Below, one piece after another: positions 25,501 to 37,129 of a stretch of 64,000 nt of DNA. The notes below the pieces were generated by a model that made no database searches, was not told the DNA's origin, and saw only the letters and a list, made by a program, of their open reading frames with translations. The DNA is taken from the NCBI RefSeq assembly GCF_018446385.1, contig NC_055996.1, positions 15,735,317-15,799,316 of the forward strand. Reading direction: 5' to 3'. The DNA is from Zingiber officinale. Lineage: Eukaryota; Streptophyta; Magnoliopsida; Zingiberales; Zingiberaceae. Both the position numbers and the translations under genes were made by a program. How positions within the stretch are numbered: position 1 is the stretch's first letter; every line of letters starts with the position of its first letter.

Positions 25501-26695
25501 TTTCTCATTATTCCACTTTAAATTATTGAAGTGTGATGATGCAGTGAAGAATTGCTTGAAAAATCCAACTCTAACCATTTGTTAAATAAAAAATCAACTT
25601 TCTGCATTCCCAACTAGAACAATTTCGTTGGGCTGTTGCATAAGTTTATGGATTTAGATCGTGGAGAAATCAATCTATTTCTTCTTTATTACATTTTTAT
25701 GAATCCAAGTAATTCTTGTTTATATTTCATTTCTTATTTCCATCAATCTTCCTATATAAGTGTGGATCATTTTTTTTATGTTGATTTTATGGCAATGACA
25801 GTTGAATAAGGAAACCAAGGATGGTTCTGTGCCAGAGAAGATTACAGTTTATCAGCATGCAAACAAGGAGGTAATTTATATATTTTTGTTTTGTCTATTT
25901 ATTAGTTGTTTGTGGTTATGATTCCTCATTTTTTTTCTCCAATACAGGTTGCAATTATCTGTAATCATCAACGCAGTGTCTCCAAGTCTCACGAAAATCA
26001 GATGTCTAAGTTGAACGAAAAGATAAATGATTTAACAGTAATTTTTTTTGTGCTTTACTAGTTATACTGCCAATTTATATATTTCCTTTGATTACTCACT
26101 CAACCTGCCATCTATATTGATGTTTTCCAAACAGTCCCAAAGAGATGAATTGATGATGGATCTGAGTAGGGCTAAGAAAGGGAAGCCTCCACTTAAAGAT
26201 AAAGAGGGGAAACCAAAGAAGAACTTGGCCCCTGAAGTGTAATAAGCTTACGGAACTGATGAACTTTGTATGATCAATTTTTCTCTAAATACATCTGATC
26301 TGATGTGTCCCAACTTGCAGGATTGAGAAGAAGATTGCTCAGGTTGATGCCAAGATAGGAAAAATGGAAATGGATAAACAAATAAAAGAGGATCTGAAAA
26401 CAGTTGCACTTGGAACATCCAAAATCAATTACCTTGACCCAAGAATATCAGTTGCGTGGTGCAAGAGGCATGAAGTACCCATAGAGAAGGTACTTGGTTT
26501 CAAATTTTTTTTTTTAAGACAAATACGTTCTTTTTGGTGTCAGAATTGCCTCTAGTTGAGTACATTAGTAAAAGTGTTACTGTCATTGCCTCCATTTATA
26601 ATCCTTGGTCTGCTTTATCTTTCCAGATATTTAACAAATCACTACTCGCAAAGTTTGCATGGGCAATGGATGTTGATCCTGACTTCAGATTCTAG
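19523..26695 (+). CDS. TOP1: DNA topoisomerase 1 (type IB)
   Basis: Nuclear enzyme that relaxes DNA by a transient 3'-phosphotyrosyl nick. Coding exons: 19523-21226, 21383-21577, 22105-22185, 22832-22891, 23005-23099, 23235-23391, 24409-24534, 24919-24999, 25077-25167, 25256-25410, 25802-25870, 25948-26037, 26135-26238, 26321-26489, 26627-26695; all phases join. The product is ~1081 aa, longer than the ~916 aa of Arabidopsis TOP1-alpha because of the tail. Residues 1-~520 are a charged, Ser/Lys-rich tail with repeated DD-KPL motifs. The core starts at [17 protein letters not shown]. Catalytic residues are visible in LRAGNEK (Arg ~801), FLGKDSIRY (Lys ~839), [10 protein letters not shown] (Arg), CNHQRS (His) and SKINYLDPR (Tyr ~1040). 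The C-terminus ends [12 protein letters not shown] as in the family. A non-coding leader exon (to 18918) and a 565-bp leader intron precede the start exon (from 19484). It is convergent with the SFH gene. It looks intact. Confidence 0.96.
20030..20758 (+). repeat. Three in-frame copies of a 243-bp (81-residue) unit in TOP1
   Basis: Units start at about 20030, 20273 and 20516. Each encodes [16 protein letters not shown], a Ser/Ala-rich spacer, and [15 protein letters not shown] ending NGSGKK. The copies differ by only a few bases, so the expansion is recent. The period is exactly divisible by three, so the frame is kept. Each unit adds two DD-KPL acidic motifs. Confidence 0.95.
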
Positions 26696-27963
26696 GATAT
26701 ATTTTCCCTGATTGATTCTTATGCAGCAAAGAGAAGTTTCGAGCCATTGAACTTTCAGTTTCAAGTAAATTTCAACAATGCTAGAAGTCATTCTCCTCCC
26801 ACACATGCGATGGCAGTTGCCACGCGACACTCAAATATACATGTACTTTGATTCAAAACCATTAGCAAATTCAAGTTAATTTCCATGATTAAATTAAATG
26901 TCCAAAATGAGATTTCCTCCATTAATTCCCTGCGAATGAACTTGTTGTATGAGCTAGTTATTCTAGGCATGAAAATGTAGCTAATTTTAGCGAGGATATT
27001 TGATGTTGGAATGTAAACTTGAATGAATGGAAACTTTCATCAGCTAGAGGCTATGATTGGATTTCAGAACCATCAAATATTTAATAGTTAATTGCTAATC
27101 AATTAATGCTCTATTCATTTTGAAGTATATAAATCTGAAACTTAAAAATCAAACAAGTCAATCTAGTAAGTGAATTTCAATAGTTACATGGCCTCCTTTT
27201 CTGTTGCCTCTGACAAACAATAGTTTCAAAGCATGAGTAAAGCTTCTGAACAAAGTGTTATATCTGTTGATTAGAACACAATCACTTAGTCCACTCAAAG
27301 CTATGATACATGTTAACCAAACCATAACATTTGCTTGAAATGCCAAGTCATTTAACAGAGGTGGTAAAGAGCATTACAAATGAAAAACTTCACCAGCTAT
27401 TTTCTTTCAATGTCCCCTTGCTTTACTCATGATCAAGGACTGTTCATGACTAATTCCCATCCAGAATTCACACCAGTCTCCCTCGAAGAAACAAAAATAA
27501 CTTCGGGACATGAGATAGCTTGATGTTACTTTGGAGAAGCCTCTCTTTTCTTCTGCTACAACTATGTCATTGTTTCAACTTGCTCGAACAGCCTTCAAGG
27601 ATCAGCAGAATGATCTTTTCTGAATCAAGAAATGTAAACTATTTGTGAGAAACATGGAGGTTATTAGCATGGGTAACAATGAGGCTAAGTGGGCATATCT
27701 AGTGCATACAATTCTTTTTCGGGACATCAAAGTAACAGTAAGTCAGCGAAACAGTTCATAGATTCATAACAAAAACGGAATTGGGAGAAGCAAATGTATT
27801 AGTTTCTTCTCAAAGAGAGAAGCTTCGAGGAAATGACATCCTCTATTTTCCCTTCTAGGAAGATCCATGAATCAGAAATTCTAGAAAATGAAATCGTAAG
27901 TCTTTCATATGATTAGCTACTTAAGTGATACAATGAATTGTGACAAGTTAAGATAGCAAAAGT
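26696..27963. other. Convergent intergenic region between TOP1 and SFH 3' ends
   Basis: This stretch holds the two 3' untranslated regions in opposite orientations. No coding segment, tRNA or clear repeat was seen. Short frames here lack motifs. Confidence 0.6.
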
Positions 27964-30900
27964 TTAAATCTTTACCCGAACACTTGATTTCTTAATTGCA
28001 TCTAATGACTCAACAATTTGTAGCTGCTTCATGACTGTAGCATGTAATACCTGAAACAAGCATGCAAAGCTAAACATATCACAGCAATAAAACTAAGATA
28101 ACCCTTTAAGTAGAGCAAACTTACTAACACAAAAAATCTAAATGAAATACATAGGATATAGCTACCACAACAGACCAACCTACATGAGGTGATGCATAGC
28201 TATTTATGAAAAAAAAAAAGGGTTGCGGGAGGGAAACTTGAATCAGAATGTGAATAAGGACAAATCCATAAATAACGCCAACATGTTACAATGTGCCATT
28301 TCTCCTGCACCACAGGCTTATGGACCATTTAACACACTAAACAGAGAGCACTGACATGGATGCTCATGAAGTAATTGTGTAACCAGACAAAAAAATATTG
28401 AGGATGATACTAGGATGGTCAGAAATTTACCTTTTTGGTCTTTTCGAGGTCAAACTCAATATGTTTTATTCGATCCCAAGATTCAAGTAGGGCACGCTCT
28501 TTCTCAAAAGGGATTTGAGTGGGTTTATTGGTGAGCTCATCTAACATACTTTCTAGCCTCTGCAGTCGCTCTAAAACAGGAGTCAATTGATCTTCAATGA
28601 TTTTCTCGGTTGATCTACGTTGAACATCTGAAGGACGGCTGTTGTTCAATCTCCCTTCTTTAAAGCCAATCACATGGATAAATGATAGAACTTTAACAAG
28701 ACAAGCTATTATCAATTTTCCAAGAAACTGAAACTTAGTTTCTCTTGAATCTCTCTGGAGGAAAACGTGATTTCCAATGCTTAAATTATCTGGTAACAGA
28801 AAAAAAAAACAAAAAAAAACTAAGAATTTTGAGGACAATAGACAAACAAGGATGAGGATATTTCTAAAACCAACAGAGAACTGTTCCTAGAGGAACACAG
28901 ATTGCGTGCCTTGTGGATTTGATGTTGAAATACTGTATGAAGTCCTTCCTTGGTTTCCAAAATTAGATAATCTCTTGCAAGAAGTTGCTCCTCTTCCACC
29001 ACAATCTATAGCTTTGTCGACCACAACAAAATGATCATCACAACTATAGTATGCTGCTGAATCTCTTGCTTTGATCTGCAATCATGGATGCAATTGCACT
29101 GAAATTCAATTGGCACAACACAATCTAAAACAAGTTTTTATTTCCTACCTATATGAGATTGTTATTTCGTCTGTTTAGATTAAAATTTGCATCTAATTAT
29201 TCCTGCAGTGATAAAATGTAGGAATACTGATCTAACTACTTCCAAACTTGAGGTTTTGAAAGGCCATTCCGCCATTGCAGAAAATATTTAAGAAGAAAAA
29301 TAACAAAAAGTGTGATCATCACTAATTTCTTTGCAATGAAACAAGTCCTTTATGAAATGGAAGACTTATCAAGAAAATCTTTCAATAGAACAATGTAAAA
29401 ATCTATTATTATGGGAGATATTAACTGTTACATCACCTACTTGTGTCAATATAGAAAAAAAAATCTGAAAAGGTTTCCTTTATAGCATTGCCATGTTCAA
29501 GAGTTCAATTCAATCCATTTTGGAGATGATAATCAGTGGAATATCATTAGGTAAAGTTCCAAACAAGATAACAAAGAGAACTCACTTCTTCATGAACTGG
29601 GGCTAAACGACTATACTCAACAGATCTAGAAACAAGATCATCAACATCAGATCCAGATTCAAGTGTCCATGTACTACCATTTCTTCCCTGAAATGACAAG
29701 CATACTCAGTTGGAATAGTACTCCAAATGCATCCATATCAATGTCGGAATGAATTGAAAGCTCATATGCTGAAATCTAGATCAGTAAATTCTTGCCTTTG
29801 AAAGACATGGGCCAGCAAAGACCTCTTCGCCATCTGACATTCTTCTAGTATGCCTCAATAACACTGCTTCAGCATTATATGCACACTAAAATTTGAAGAG
29901 TGACAAAAAGTAAATAAGAGTGACTCCCTTTGCTCTTGAGCTTTTCAGGAAAAAAAAAAACAGTACCAAAACACTCAAAACAGACAAGGCCAATTATGTA
30001 TTGCTTACTCTTCCATAGTGGGATAAAAACATCTGTAATTTCAAGCCACTCCTATCATGTTCAAATTTAGAAACTTGATGCTTCTATTAGATGTTAAGTG
30101 GGGAATCAAATCAGGTAATTTAACTAGCTGAATGTAAGAGAAAAGTACTAATGCAGATTACTTAAAATTAAGAGTATTTTATTAGTCACCTTCTAAACAA
30201 AAGCTGGTTTATTAAAAGTGAAATAATGCTATTCCATAAAAGAAGTTGAATCAACCTTACCTAGTGGTCTCTTTGTCACAATCTGCTCAAATAAGAGAAC
30301 TAACTCCTACTAAGAGCCGTTAGGCTCAACTGCTAGCCTGAAAAATATAGATCCAAATTAATAATAGTTCCCTTATTGATGCTTATAAAGCCCTTTTATT
30401 AGCTCATAACTGTATAGCTGAGAGTAAACTTGGATGTTATAGTCTCGATTACTTAGGCAGTTAGGCTTGACATCTCCATCACTACTCAAAGTCCAATTCA
30501 ACCAAGAAGCATCCATGGTCAATGACATGTGAAGACCAATGCCCAATGGTGGCTTCACCATTACACAAGTTCTTTCCAGATATTTCATCATGCCTAGGAT
30601 GAGCTTTGTTTTGATACTAATTGTCACAGTGCATCCTAACGAGAGAATTTCTATTAACATTATTAGATCCCATCACAAGCCCAAGCAGGAGTTGGCACAT
30701 CTAAATTTATAAAACTTGTTCATTAAGCTACCACTCTCTGTGAAGATTAAATTAGGGTGTCACACTCTTGGTATGATATTTGGTCTTGGCTGTTTCAGTT
30801 AAATTAAAACATGGGTGTAATGTGCAGGAATAATATTTCTTCATATCTATACAAGTAAAATTTACTTTCATAATGTGAGGATCCTTCCATGGTCCTCTGT

Positions 30901-33566
30901 TAGACATCAAACAGCCACCTTCACCAGAGCATGTACATATGCCGCCCAAGAATTCTGGAAGTTGGCTGAGTGCAGCAATACAAATTAAATTCAGTAAATC
31001 ATCAACAAGAAGAACCATCAATATCACTAGAGAGTAATGAATCAAACCTTGAGTCAATGACTTCAAGTAATGTACCTTGGTATTTAGTTCCCAATACCTG
31101 TGGATAAAGTTATTATCTGCATGTATTCTTCTAGATTCTAGACCTGCAAAGCTAGTGAAACAAATAACTCCAATCATAGGGAACATACATGTATCTTTGC
31201 TGTCGTCTTTGGATCCAGAAAACCTTTTACAGTATTCCATAGCAACCTAAAGCCAGGACCGGCATTGACAATGAACATCTGATGTAGAGTCTGCATTGCC
31301 GAATTAAATGTTTACATGTCGATGTAGATGCATAAAAACAACAAATCAATGCTTAAGAATTTGAATGAACAAAATACCTCAGGATAATAATCTCCATCAA
31401 TTTTCTGCATTTTAAGCAATAGCTCTCTTGCTGTCTTGCTGAAATTCTTCAAGCCCTGACTCAAACCGAACACTTAATAATTTCAGGAAAATCAAATAAA
31501 CAATTGTCTTGTTCCAGCAACTACAACATTAAATTATATGATTCAGCAAAAAAGATTTCTTTGTTAATATTCTGCATCACATCAACAATTAATATATCTA
31601 GATTCTGAAAATTAAATACCATACCACACCATGCACATCCAGAATTGTGGTTGTTGTGTCAATGTGCCTTTTTGCTGCAACAGAGCATGCAGGAAATTTC
31701 TCATGAAATGCTTTCTCAAATTCCTGAACATGATATTTTATGTATCGTTCAACTGTGGTGATGTTCATAAGCTTATTGGGCTCCACCTTTCCTAGCCTTT
31801 CAATGTAGACAGGCCTTCCTCCTTTGTCAACTCCATGATAGCCCTGAGGATAATGCTGCAAGACTTCCTCCAGCTCCTCAAACTTAAAGTCCTTGAATTC
31901 AACAAACAGTGTTTTAAGTTGCGGCACTTGACATTTGTTATACATTATGCCATACTCCAAAATTAATTGCATTAGAGTTCAAGGAGATCTAATTATGTTC
32001 TACAATAGATCAGTGCAAACCCCAAAAAATACCATCAGTAATGCAGATATATCCGATTGATGTGGGAAAAAAAAGGAAAAAAAAAGTATTGAAGTATCGG
32101 AAAATCCTAATAAGATTTACAAGCATGGTTTGAAATTTCATTCTGAGATGTCCACTCATAACTTTGTATTAGCTCAGTGGCCATTGTCCACTCATAAGTC
32201 TCATCAAAAGCCATTGAAAATAAAGACAAATGGAAAGACATATGAAAAGAAAGATAATCTGCTGAAAATTGCATAAGTGACGTGGAAGTTTGTCTGATGA
32301 AAACAAAAAACAGAACTATCTGGAAAGGAAACTCACATCCAAAATTGTATCTGCTCCAAATTCCTTTCTCCACTGAAGCATATCTGCCCACATAAGAGTT
32401 GCTTTCTCACGATCAAATTTTCTAGCTTTCAGAAACCTGCAACATGCAAAAGCTCACCCATAATCATTGTGGAAGTGCTGGAGACAGTAGCTACCAAGAG
32501 AAAATTCAAGTTACAGATACAAATGAATATGCTCATGAAATGAAGCACAAATTGCATTAAACCACAAAAAAAGATTCCAGTTGGTTTGATATGTATTTTA
32601 CAAGGCCATTTAGTGGAAATACACATAGGCCGTTTACTTCATTGTGATAAAATCAGCAGTTAAGCATACAGATCCACACATAAGGTTTTCAAAATAAACA
32701 CTGTAGCAAATAGCAAAAGATTACACATTTTGATAGCCAAAATTCTACCTGAGCAGCATGTGATAGTCGTCATGTTTATCAGGCAACAAGTCCCTAGAAA
32801 TTAGCCCCTTGCGGAATGTGTATACTTCATGCTCCTCTTCCAAATCCCTATCATCCTCGATTGAAACAGAAGAAGTCCTATTAACATCTCTCCTCTTCCC
32901 TCGCTTCTTGAGAGAATGTGTGAACTTAGAAGAAGCACTCAGTGCCTTTTTCTTTAAAGCTCCAATACTTAATCTTCGTCTTTCCTCCTCAGAGTTCTCC
33001 GCATCGGATCTTCTTTCTTTTCTATCTTCCCAACCATGAGACACCTCAAGCCCTTTGACACAACAAAGTCAAATAATATAAAACTCCAGCATCAGTTCGT
33101 AATACCAAAGAAATGGATTGACCTGAGCTAGAGAAACCATACCGTTCATCTTTTCCATCATCAGAGGACAAATCTCGTTGCTTGTCTCAATCGTCTAACG
33201 AGATTGCCGATACATATGCTATACAAATAAAATCCTTCGATCGCCATAAACAGTAGACAAAACGTTAAAGGTCCAATTTAAAAGAAAGAGTACGAAAAAG
33301 TTTAAATTCAAGAAACCCCCACGGAATAAAAACAAAACAAAAAACAAACCATTTTTAGAGGCGACAGCTTAACGAACTGCATTCGTTCCGAAAGCACCCG
33401 CATCAACAATCAAGATCAAGATCCACTAAGCCGACCATCAAAATTCCAAACCAGAAACCCGTACAAAAGGGATCGATTAGACAGAAAGCTAAGCTACCTT
33501 CTCGCGGCATTGAGCGAGGCGACACCCATCCACCAATCTATTCTTCTCCACCGCATCAACCGGCAT
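27964..33566 (-). CDS. Sec14-nodulin type phosphatidylinositol/phosphatidylcholine transfer protein (SFH family)
   Basis: Exchanges phosphatidylinositol and phosphatidylcholine and helps polarised phosphoinositide signalling at membranes. Exons from the start: 33498-33566, 33123-33180, 32749-33052, 32337-32436, 31625-31891, 31378-31455, 31189-31290, 31048-31097, 30866-30965, 29796-29885, 29586-29687, 28910-29075, 28431-28789, 27964-28050; phases add up to 643 aa. The N-terminus is basic ([20 protein letters not shown]), followed by the CRAL-TRIO N domain ([12 protein letters not shown]), then the lipid-binding CRAL-TRIO domain ([41 protein letters not shown]). The C-terminal nodulin part has a coiled coil ([20 protein letters not shown]...EFDLEKTKK). 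Two introns start with GC: after 29796 (AAAG|GCAAGA) and after 28910 (CAAG|GCACGC). The first two small exons are less certain than the rest. An in-frame GTG at 33044 is not the start; the ATG at 33566 begins MPVDAVEKN. Confidence 0.92.
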
Positions 33567-33697
33567 CCGTACTCGCCTCGCAGCACCTCTCTCTTTACAT
33601 CGATCGGGAAACGGAAGAGGAAAGGAATCGAAATTTATTGGAACCGAAGCGAAGAAGCCATGAATGCTTCGGCGGGTTCGCGCACTCCGCCCTCTCT

Positions 33698-33703
33698 TTA
33701 TAC
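33698..33703 (-). promoter_or_regulatory. TATA box of the SFH gene
   Basis: On the minus strand GAGTATAAAGAGAGG lies about 135 bp before the ATG at 33566, placing the start of transcription near 33670. Confidence 0.55.
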
Positions 33704-33787
33704 TCGTGCCGTCAATAAATATCCACGAGAGCGAGCAAATGCGTGCATAAATTGGGGCGTTTAAACCGGGTCGCCAACTCGCGCTGG

Positions 33788-33793
33788 GGCCCA
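33788..33793 (-). promoter_or_regulatory. Site II element (TGGGCC) upstream of the SFH TATA box
   Basis: The minus strand reads CGTGGGCCCCAG about 85 bp upstream of the TATA box, a usual place for a TCP-bound site II element. Confidence 0.4.
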
Positions 33794-33799
33794 CGAGGA

Positions 33800-34656
33800 G
33801 GACCAATGGTATGGGTGGGTCGGCGCGCGGTTTTTGCCAATCCTGTCCTCCTCCTTCTCCTCCTTCTTCTTCTTCCTTTTTCTTTCTCGCTTTATTTCGA
33901 TTCTGCGGTCGCTCGCTTGCTTGCCTGCTTTGGGGAATTTTAAGGCAGCGATTGCGATAAAATAATACACCGAGGGAGTTTATACAAAAGAAGCGTCCAG
34001 AGAGCGTGCGCTTTACAGGTTGTTCCGTACGATGCAAAAGAAAGGGAGCGATGATGATGATGGCACTGGAATCTGCATTTTTAAAAAATTAAAAAAAAAA
34101 AAGAAAATTGATTAATTGGAAATGTTAATGCCACGGGGGACTGGGTCTCCTCGCTTTATGCGTGCACAAGTTGCTGCCGTTACGCGTGAGGCGGAGAAGA
34201 CGGGGAGCTTGTGGGTTTTATGTGTCTGTCGAGACAGGAAGTGCGCGCCGGATTCGGTCGGCGTGTCGGCACTTGGCGTAGAATGGTGGGGATTGGACCA
34301 AGCGGAACAGCTGATCTCAGGGAATGGATGGGACCAGTGGGTGTAGCGTGTCGGGTAGGGAAGGGATGGGAACGTTAAAGTGTAGTTCAACCGCACCGCT
34401 TCTATTTAAGGTGCGGATTTTTCTTAAATCATTTAGAATTATATACTTTTCCAGATTTTTAGTTTTATTTTTTGTCAGATTTGAAAAAAAATAAATATAT
34501 ATATATTTTTATTCCAAATTCTTTGGAAGTGGTTTAAAATCAACAAAAAATAAAAATTTAAATGGATCAAACAAATGAAATGATGCACAGTCTTTCATAC
34601 AAAGACAAGATATTAGGATGGTTAATGAACTGACTCAAAGTCCGACTTTATTATCA
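33800..34656. other. SFH upstream region
   Basis: This is the distal promoter of the minus-strand SFH gene, with a CTC/CTT-rich run at 33845-33895. The long minus-strand open frame across 33489-34037 is a GC-rich chance frame. Past 34400 the sequence turns A/T-rich. No gene seen. Confidence 0.5.
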
Positions 34657-34922
34657 TCAAATTTATTTCATAAGATAATTGAATCAAATTAAATTGAACA
34701 TAAAATGAATTATATCATTGAATAGTGATTTGAATTTAATTTAATTTTTTTTATAAGTTTGATTCATTTAGATATTATCGAACTTTGAACATCTTCCACC
34801 ATATAACTCTGTCACACTGTCTTTGTTAGATTTCAAGACTGTTATTTGATTGGAAATACTTGCAATCTGAACTTCCTTTAAGGTTATAGAGACTGTTATT
34901 TTTCTTCTTCTTCTATAATTAG
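34657..34922. repeat. Chimeric duplicated block (parts shared with 39733-39859 and 40958-41091)
   Basis: The first half (34657-34783) resembles 39733-39859, about 80% by eye. The second half (34788-34922) resembles 40958-41091 in the last intron of the PHL7-like gene, close to 90% by eye, including ATAACTCTGTCAC and TTGCAATCTGAACTTCC. Here the halves are contiguous; in the other place they are 1.1 kb apart with the last PHL7-like exon between them. Confidence 0.7.
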
Positions 34923-35164
34923 TGTCTGCAAAATTATATAATTTTAAGAAAATTGTTATGGCAATGGTCTATTTATATATCCTGTTTGAAAAACAAGCAA
35001 ATAAGCCAATTCATTCCAGACAAATAAAACAGCATAAGATAACAGAAGCTAAGCTATCATCTTCGAACAATAACATGATTAGTCGATGACTCCTTTGCAT
35101 AACAAATCCAAATGCTTTTTTTGACATTATACTTGGGCTATAGGACTTCATTGACAATGCTCTC

Positions 35165-36492
35165 TGATACGGTGCATGAGGAGAGGGCCGTGCGGCTGAC
35201 GTGGTCTAAAGTCAAGCCTATGGGATGGTGAGAAGTCCAGTCCCCGTGGAGATCAGAAGTCAAGCTTATGTGATCGCGGTCAAAGTTTTCGTTGATAGAA
35301 CAGTCAAAGGTCAAGAACACAGTTGGGGCGAGGGCCAGCCTCAAGGGCAATTAAGGATCGGACCCACATGCCAGGTACAGTTGCGGACCGGGCTCATAGG
35401 CCAGGTACAGTTGCGGACCGGGCCCACAGACCAGGTAAAGTTGTGGAAGAAAAAGCCTCTGACATAGTACAGACCTAGCGTACAGGTCAGGACATACGAA
35501 CTAGGGGTAACAATAGACAGAAGCAGGTCGGAATACAGACCTGGCGTACAGGTCGGAACGTACAAATCAGGGATAACAGCAGACAGAAGCAGGTAGGAAT
35601 ACAGACCTGGCGTACAGGTCGGAACGTACAAGTCATAGATAACAGCAGACAGAAGCAGGTCGGAATATAGACCTGACGTACAGGTCGGAACGTACAAACC
35701 AGGGGTAGCAACAGACAGAAGCAGGTCGGAATACAGACCTGGCATACAGGTCGGAACGTACAAGCCATAGATAATAGCAGATAGAAGCAGGTCGGAATAC
35801 AGACCTGGCGTATAAGTCGGAACGTACAAACATAGATTACAGAGGACAGAAGTCGGTCAGTAGCCAGACTTGGCGTACAGGTCGGGATCAGCAAATACCA
35901 AGAGCCAGGGCAGGGATAACAAGAGAAGGAGGCCGGGCGTTACGCGACAAGCAGTCTAAGGAATCGTAACTACTTGTCAGAGAATAATCACTGCCTGTCA
36001 GAGAATATACTAATGATCGGGTATGTACAGTACTCTGATTCCTTCCTAGACTTATAAGAAGACGTCACGTGTCACCCACCGTCAGACAAAGTCTGATATC
36101 TGACGTTTCCTGACACCCGTTAGACTCCAGAAGAATCCTTTGCGATATAAAAAGAGATGCTTTGTCCCTTACACAGGTACGCTCACTCGTCATTTCTGAC
36201 TCGTCTTTACTTTTCGTCCTTTCTCTGTGCTTCTGAGGAAAAAGTACCTGACTAGAGCGTCCGAAGGCCTGACCCGAGGACTTTTTCCCTGGTTTATGAT
36301 CTCTAACGACTCGTGGGCTCGTCTGAGTGTGTGCAGAGCCCTAGCGTCATCATCCTGGTCATCACCCTTCGTCATCAGTCCGTGTGAACCCTTCCGGAGA
36401 GTGCCAGATAGATCGGACGCCGTAGCAACTTTCCGTCAACCTCCAGTACATCAAGGTCCGTCTTCATCCGACTCAGCTTTCGGACGGGATCA
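35165..36492 (+). mobile_element. Solo LTR, Ty3/gypsy (Tat/Retand-like)
   Basis: A 1328-bp block starts TGATACGG and ends GGGATCA, flanked on both sides by the 5-bp direct repeat CTCTC (35160-35164 and 36493-36497). No internal domain or second LTR is present, so it is a solo LTR left by recombination. Parts: GTCAAG-rich start, 30-bp and 66-bp minisatellites, TATA box (GATATAAAAAGAG, ~36143), and a segment TGACTAGAGCGTCCGAAGG (~36251) typical of Tat-type LTRs. Clean ends suggest moderate age. Confidence 0.8.
35371..35850 (+). repeat. Minisatellites in the solo LTR: 30-bp x3 then 66-bp x ~6
   Basis: CCAGGTACAGTTGCGGACCG recurs at 35371 and 35401 and, varied, at 35431. From about 35470 a 66-bp unit containing CAGACCTGGCGTACAGGTCG repeats roughly six times (anchors at 35536, 35602, 35668, 35734). 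66 is a multiple of 3, so long repeated open frames appear on the minus strand; these are by-products of the repeat. Confidence 0.9.
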
Positions 36493-36764
36493 CTCTCCAA
36501 AAGATGCAGTTTCAAAATATGATGTTGTGATAGATTTTTGGAAATAAATCACTGAAACTTAAGTACGGAGAACCTAATGTATGTAGGCGTCAAACACATC
36601 ACATTATTAGATGGGAAGATGGCGTGCCCAACACAATATAGACTCACCAGGGTCTTGTTATGGCAAAAAAAAAATCATTAACATGAGAAATATAATAAAA
36701 CTAATAACCATTCAAGGAAACAATGTCGTCCGATGGTAGGACATGCATCTATATGAGAGAATAC
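36493..36764. other. Spacer between solo LTR and URT1-like fragment
   Basis: Short stretch with no frame or repeat of note. Confidence 0.4.
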
Positions 36765-37075
36765 ATGCAAGTTACCAAGACATTTTGAAAATTACCGGAC
36801 TATAGAATTTCAGCCAACTTCGACACAATATCAAATTTGTTCAAGCCCCAATCATTGATTGCAAGGCAAACATCAATGCCACTTTTTGAGACAGCAAAAG
36901 GCGCATGATCCATAAAGATACAGCTTAGCACCAAATTCTCTAGAGACAAGAATAATTGTCTCTGTTTGGCCTTTTCTTCTTCTGTCGGTACCAGAGACTC
37001 AAAAATTGAAAGAAAACTTGGAGTCATTGAATCAATGTTGGGGCGACATTGAATTGCCCTTTTTTGAATCCCCAT
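36765..37075 (-). pseudogene. URT1-like terminal uridylyltransferase fragment
   Basis: On the minus strand the frame gives SFLSIFESLVPTEEEKAKQR and then SGIDVCLAIND, matching the start of the nucleotidyltransferase domain of plant RNA uridylyltransferases (URT1/HESO1 group), where the family has ...LVPSEEEK...LYLYGSCANSFG.SDIDVCL. The segment AKLYLYGSCA is present but in a different frame between 36890 and 36925, so the copy is frameshifted. A TAG then interrupts EIL-SGNFQNV near 36795. The active-site GS motif is therefore lost in the open frame and the rest of the enzyme is absent. It is a broken fragment of a host gene, not a working gene. Assignment rests on remembered family sequence. 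Confidence 0.68.
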
Positions 37076-37129
37076 TCTCTACCATGAGACATGATTTCCT
37101 CTGTACAGTGTAACCTTACATCCTGAAAT

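Noticed and set aside
33489-34037. 182-codon minus-strand frame extending upstream of the SFH start
   Set aside because: It crosses the TATA box and site II element; only the last 23 codons before the donor at 33498 are taken as coding.
35341-35894. Long repeated minus-strand open frames (Cys/Leu-rich, 22-residue period) that look like a repeat protein
   Set aside because: They are produced by the 66-bp minisatellite of the solo LTR, whose period is a multiple of three; several frames stay open at once.
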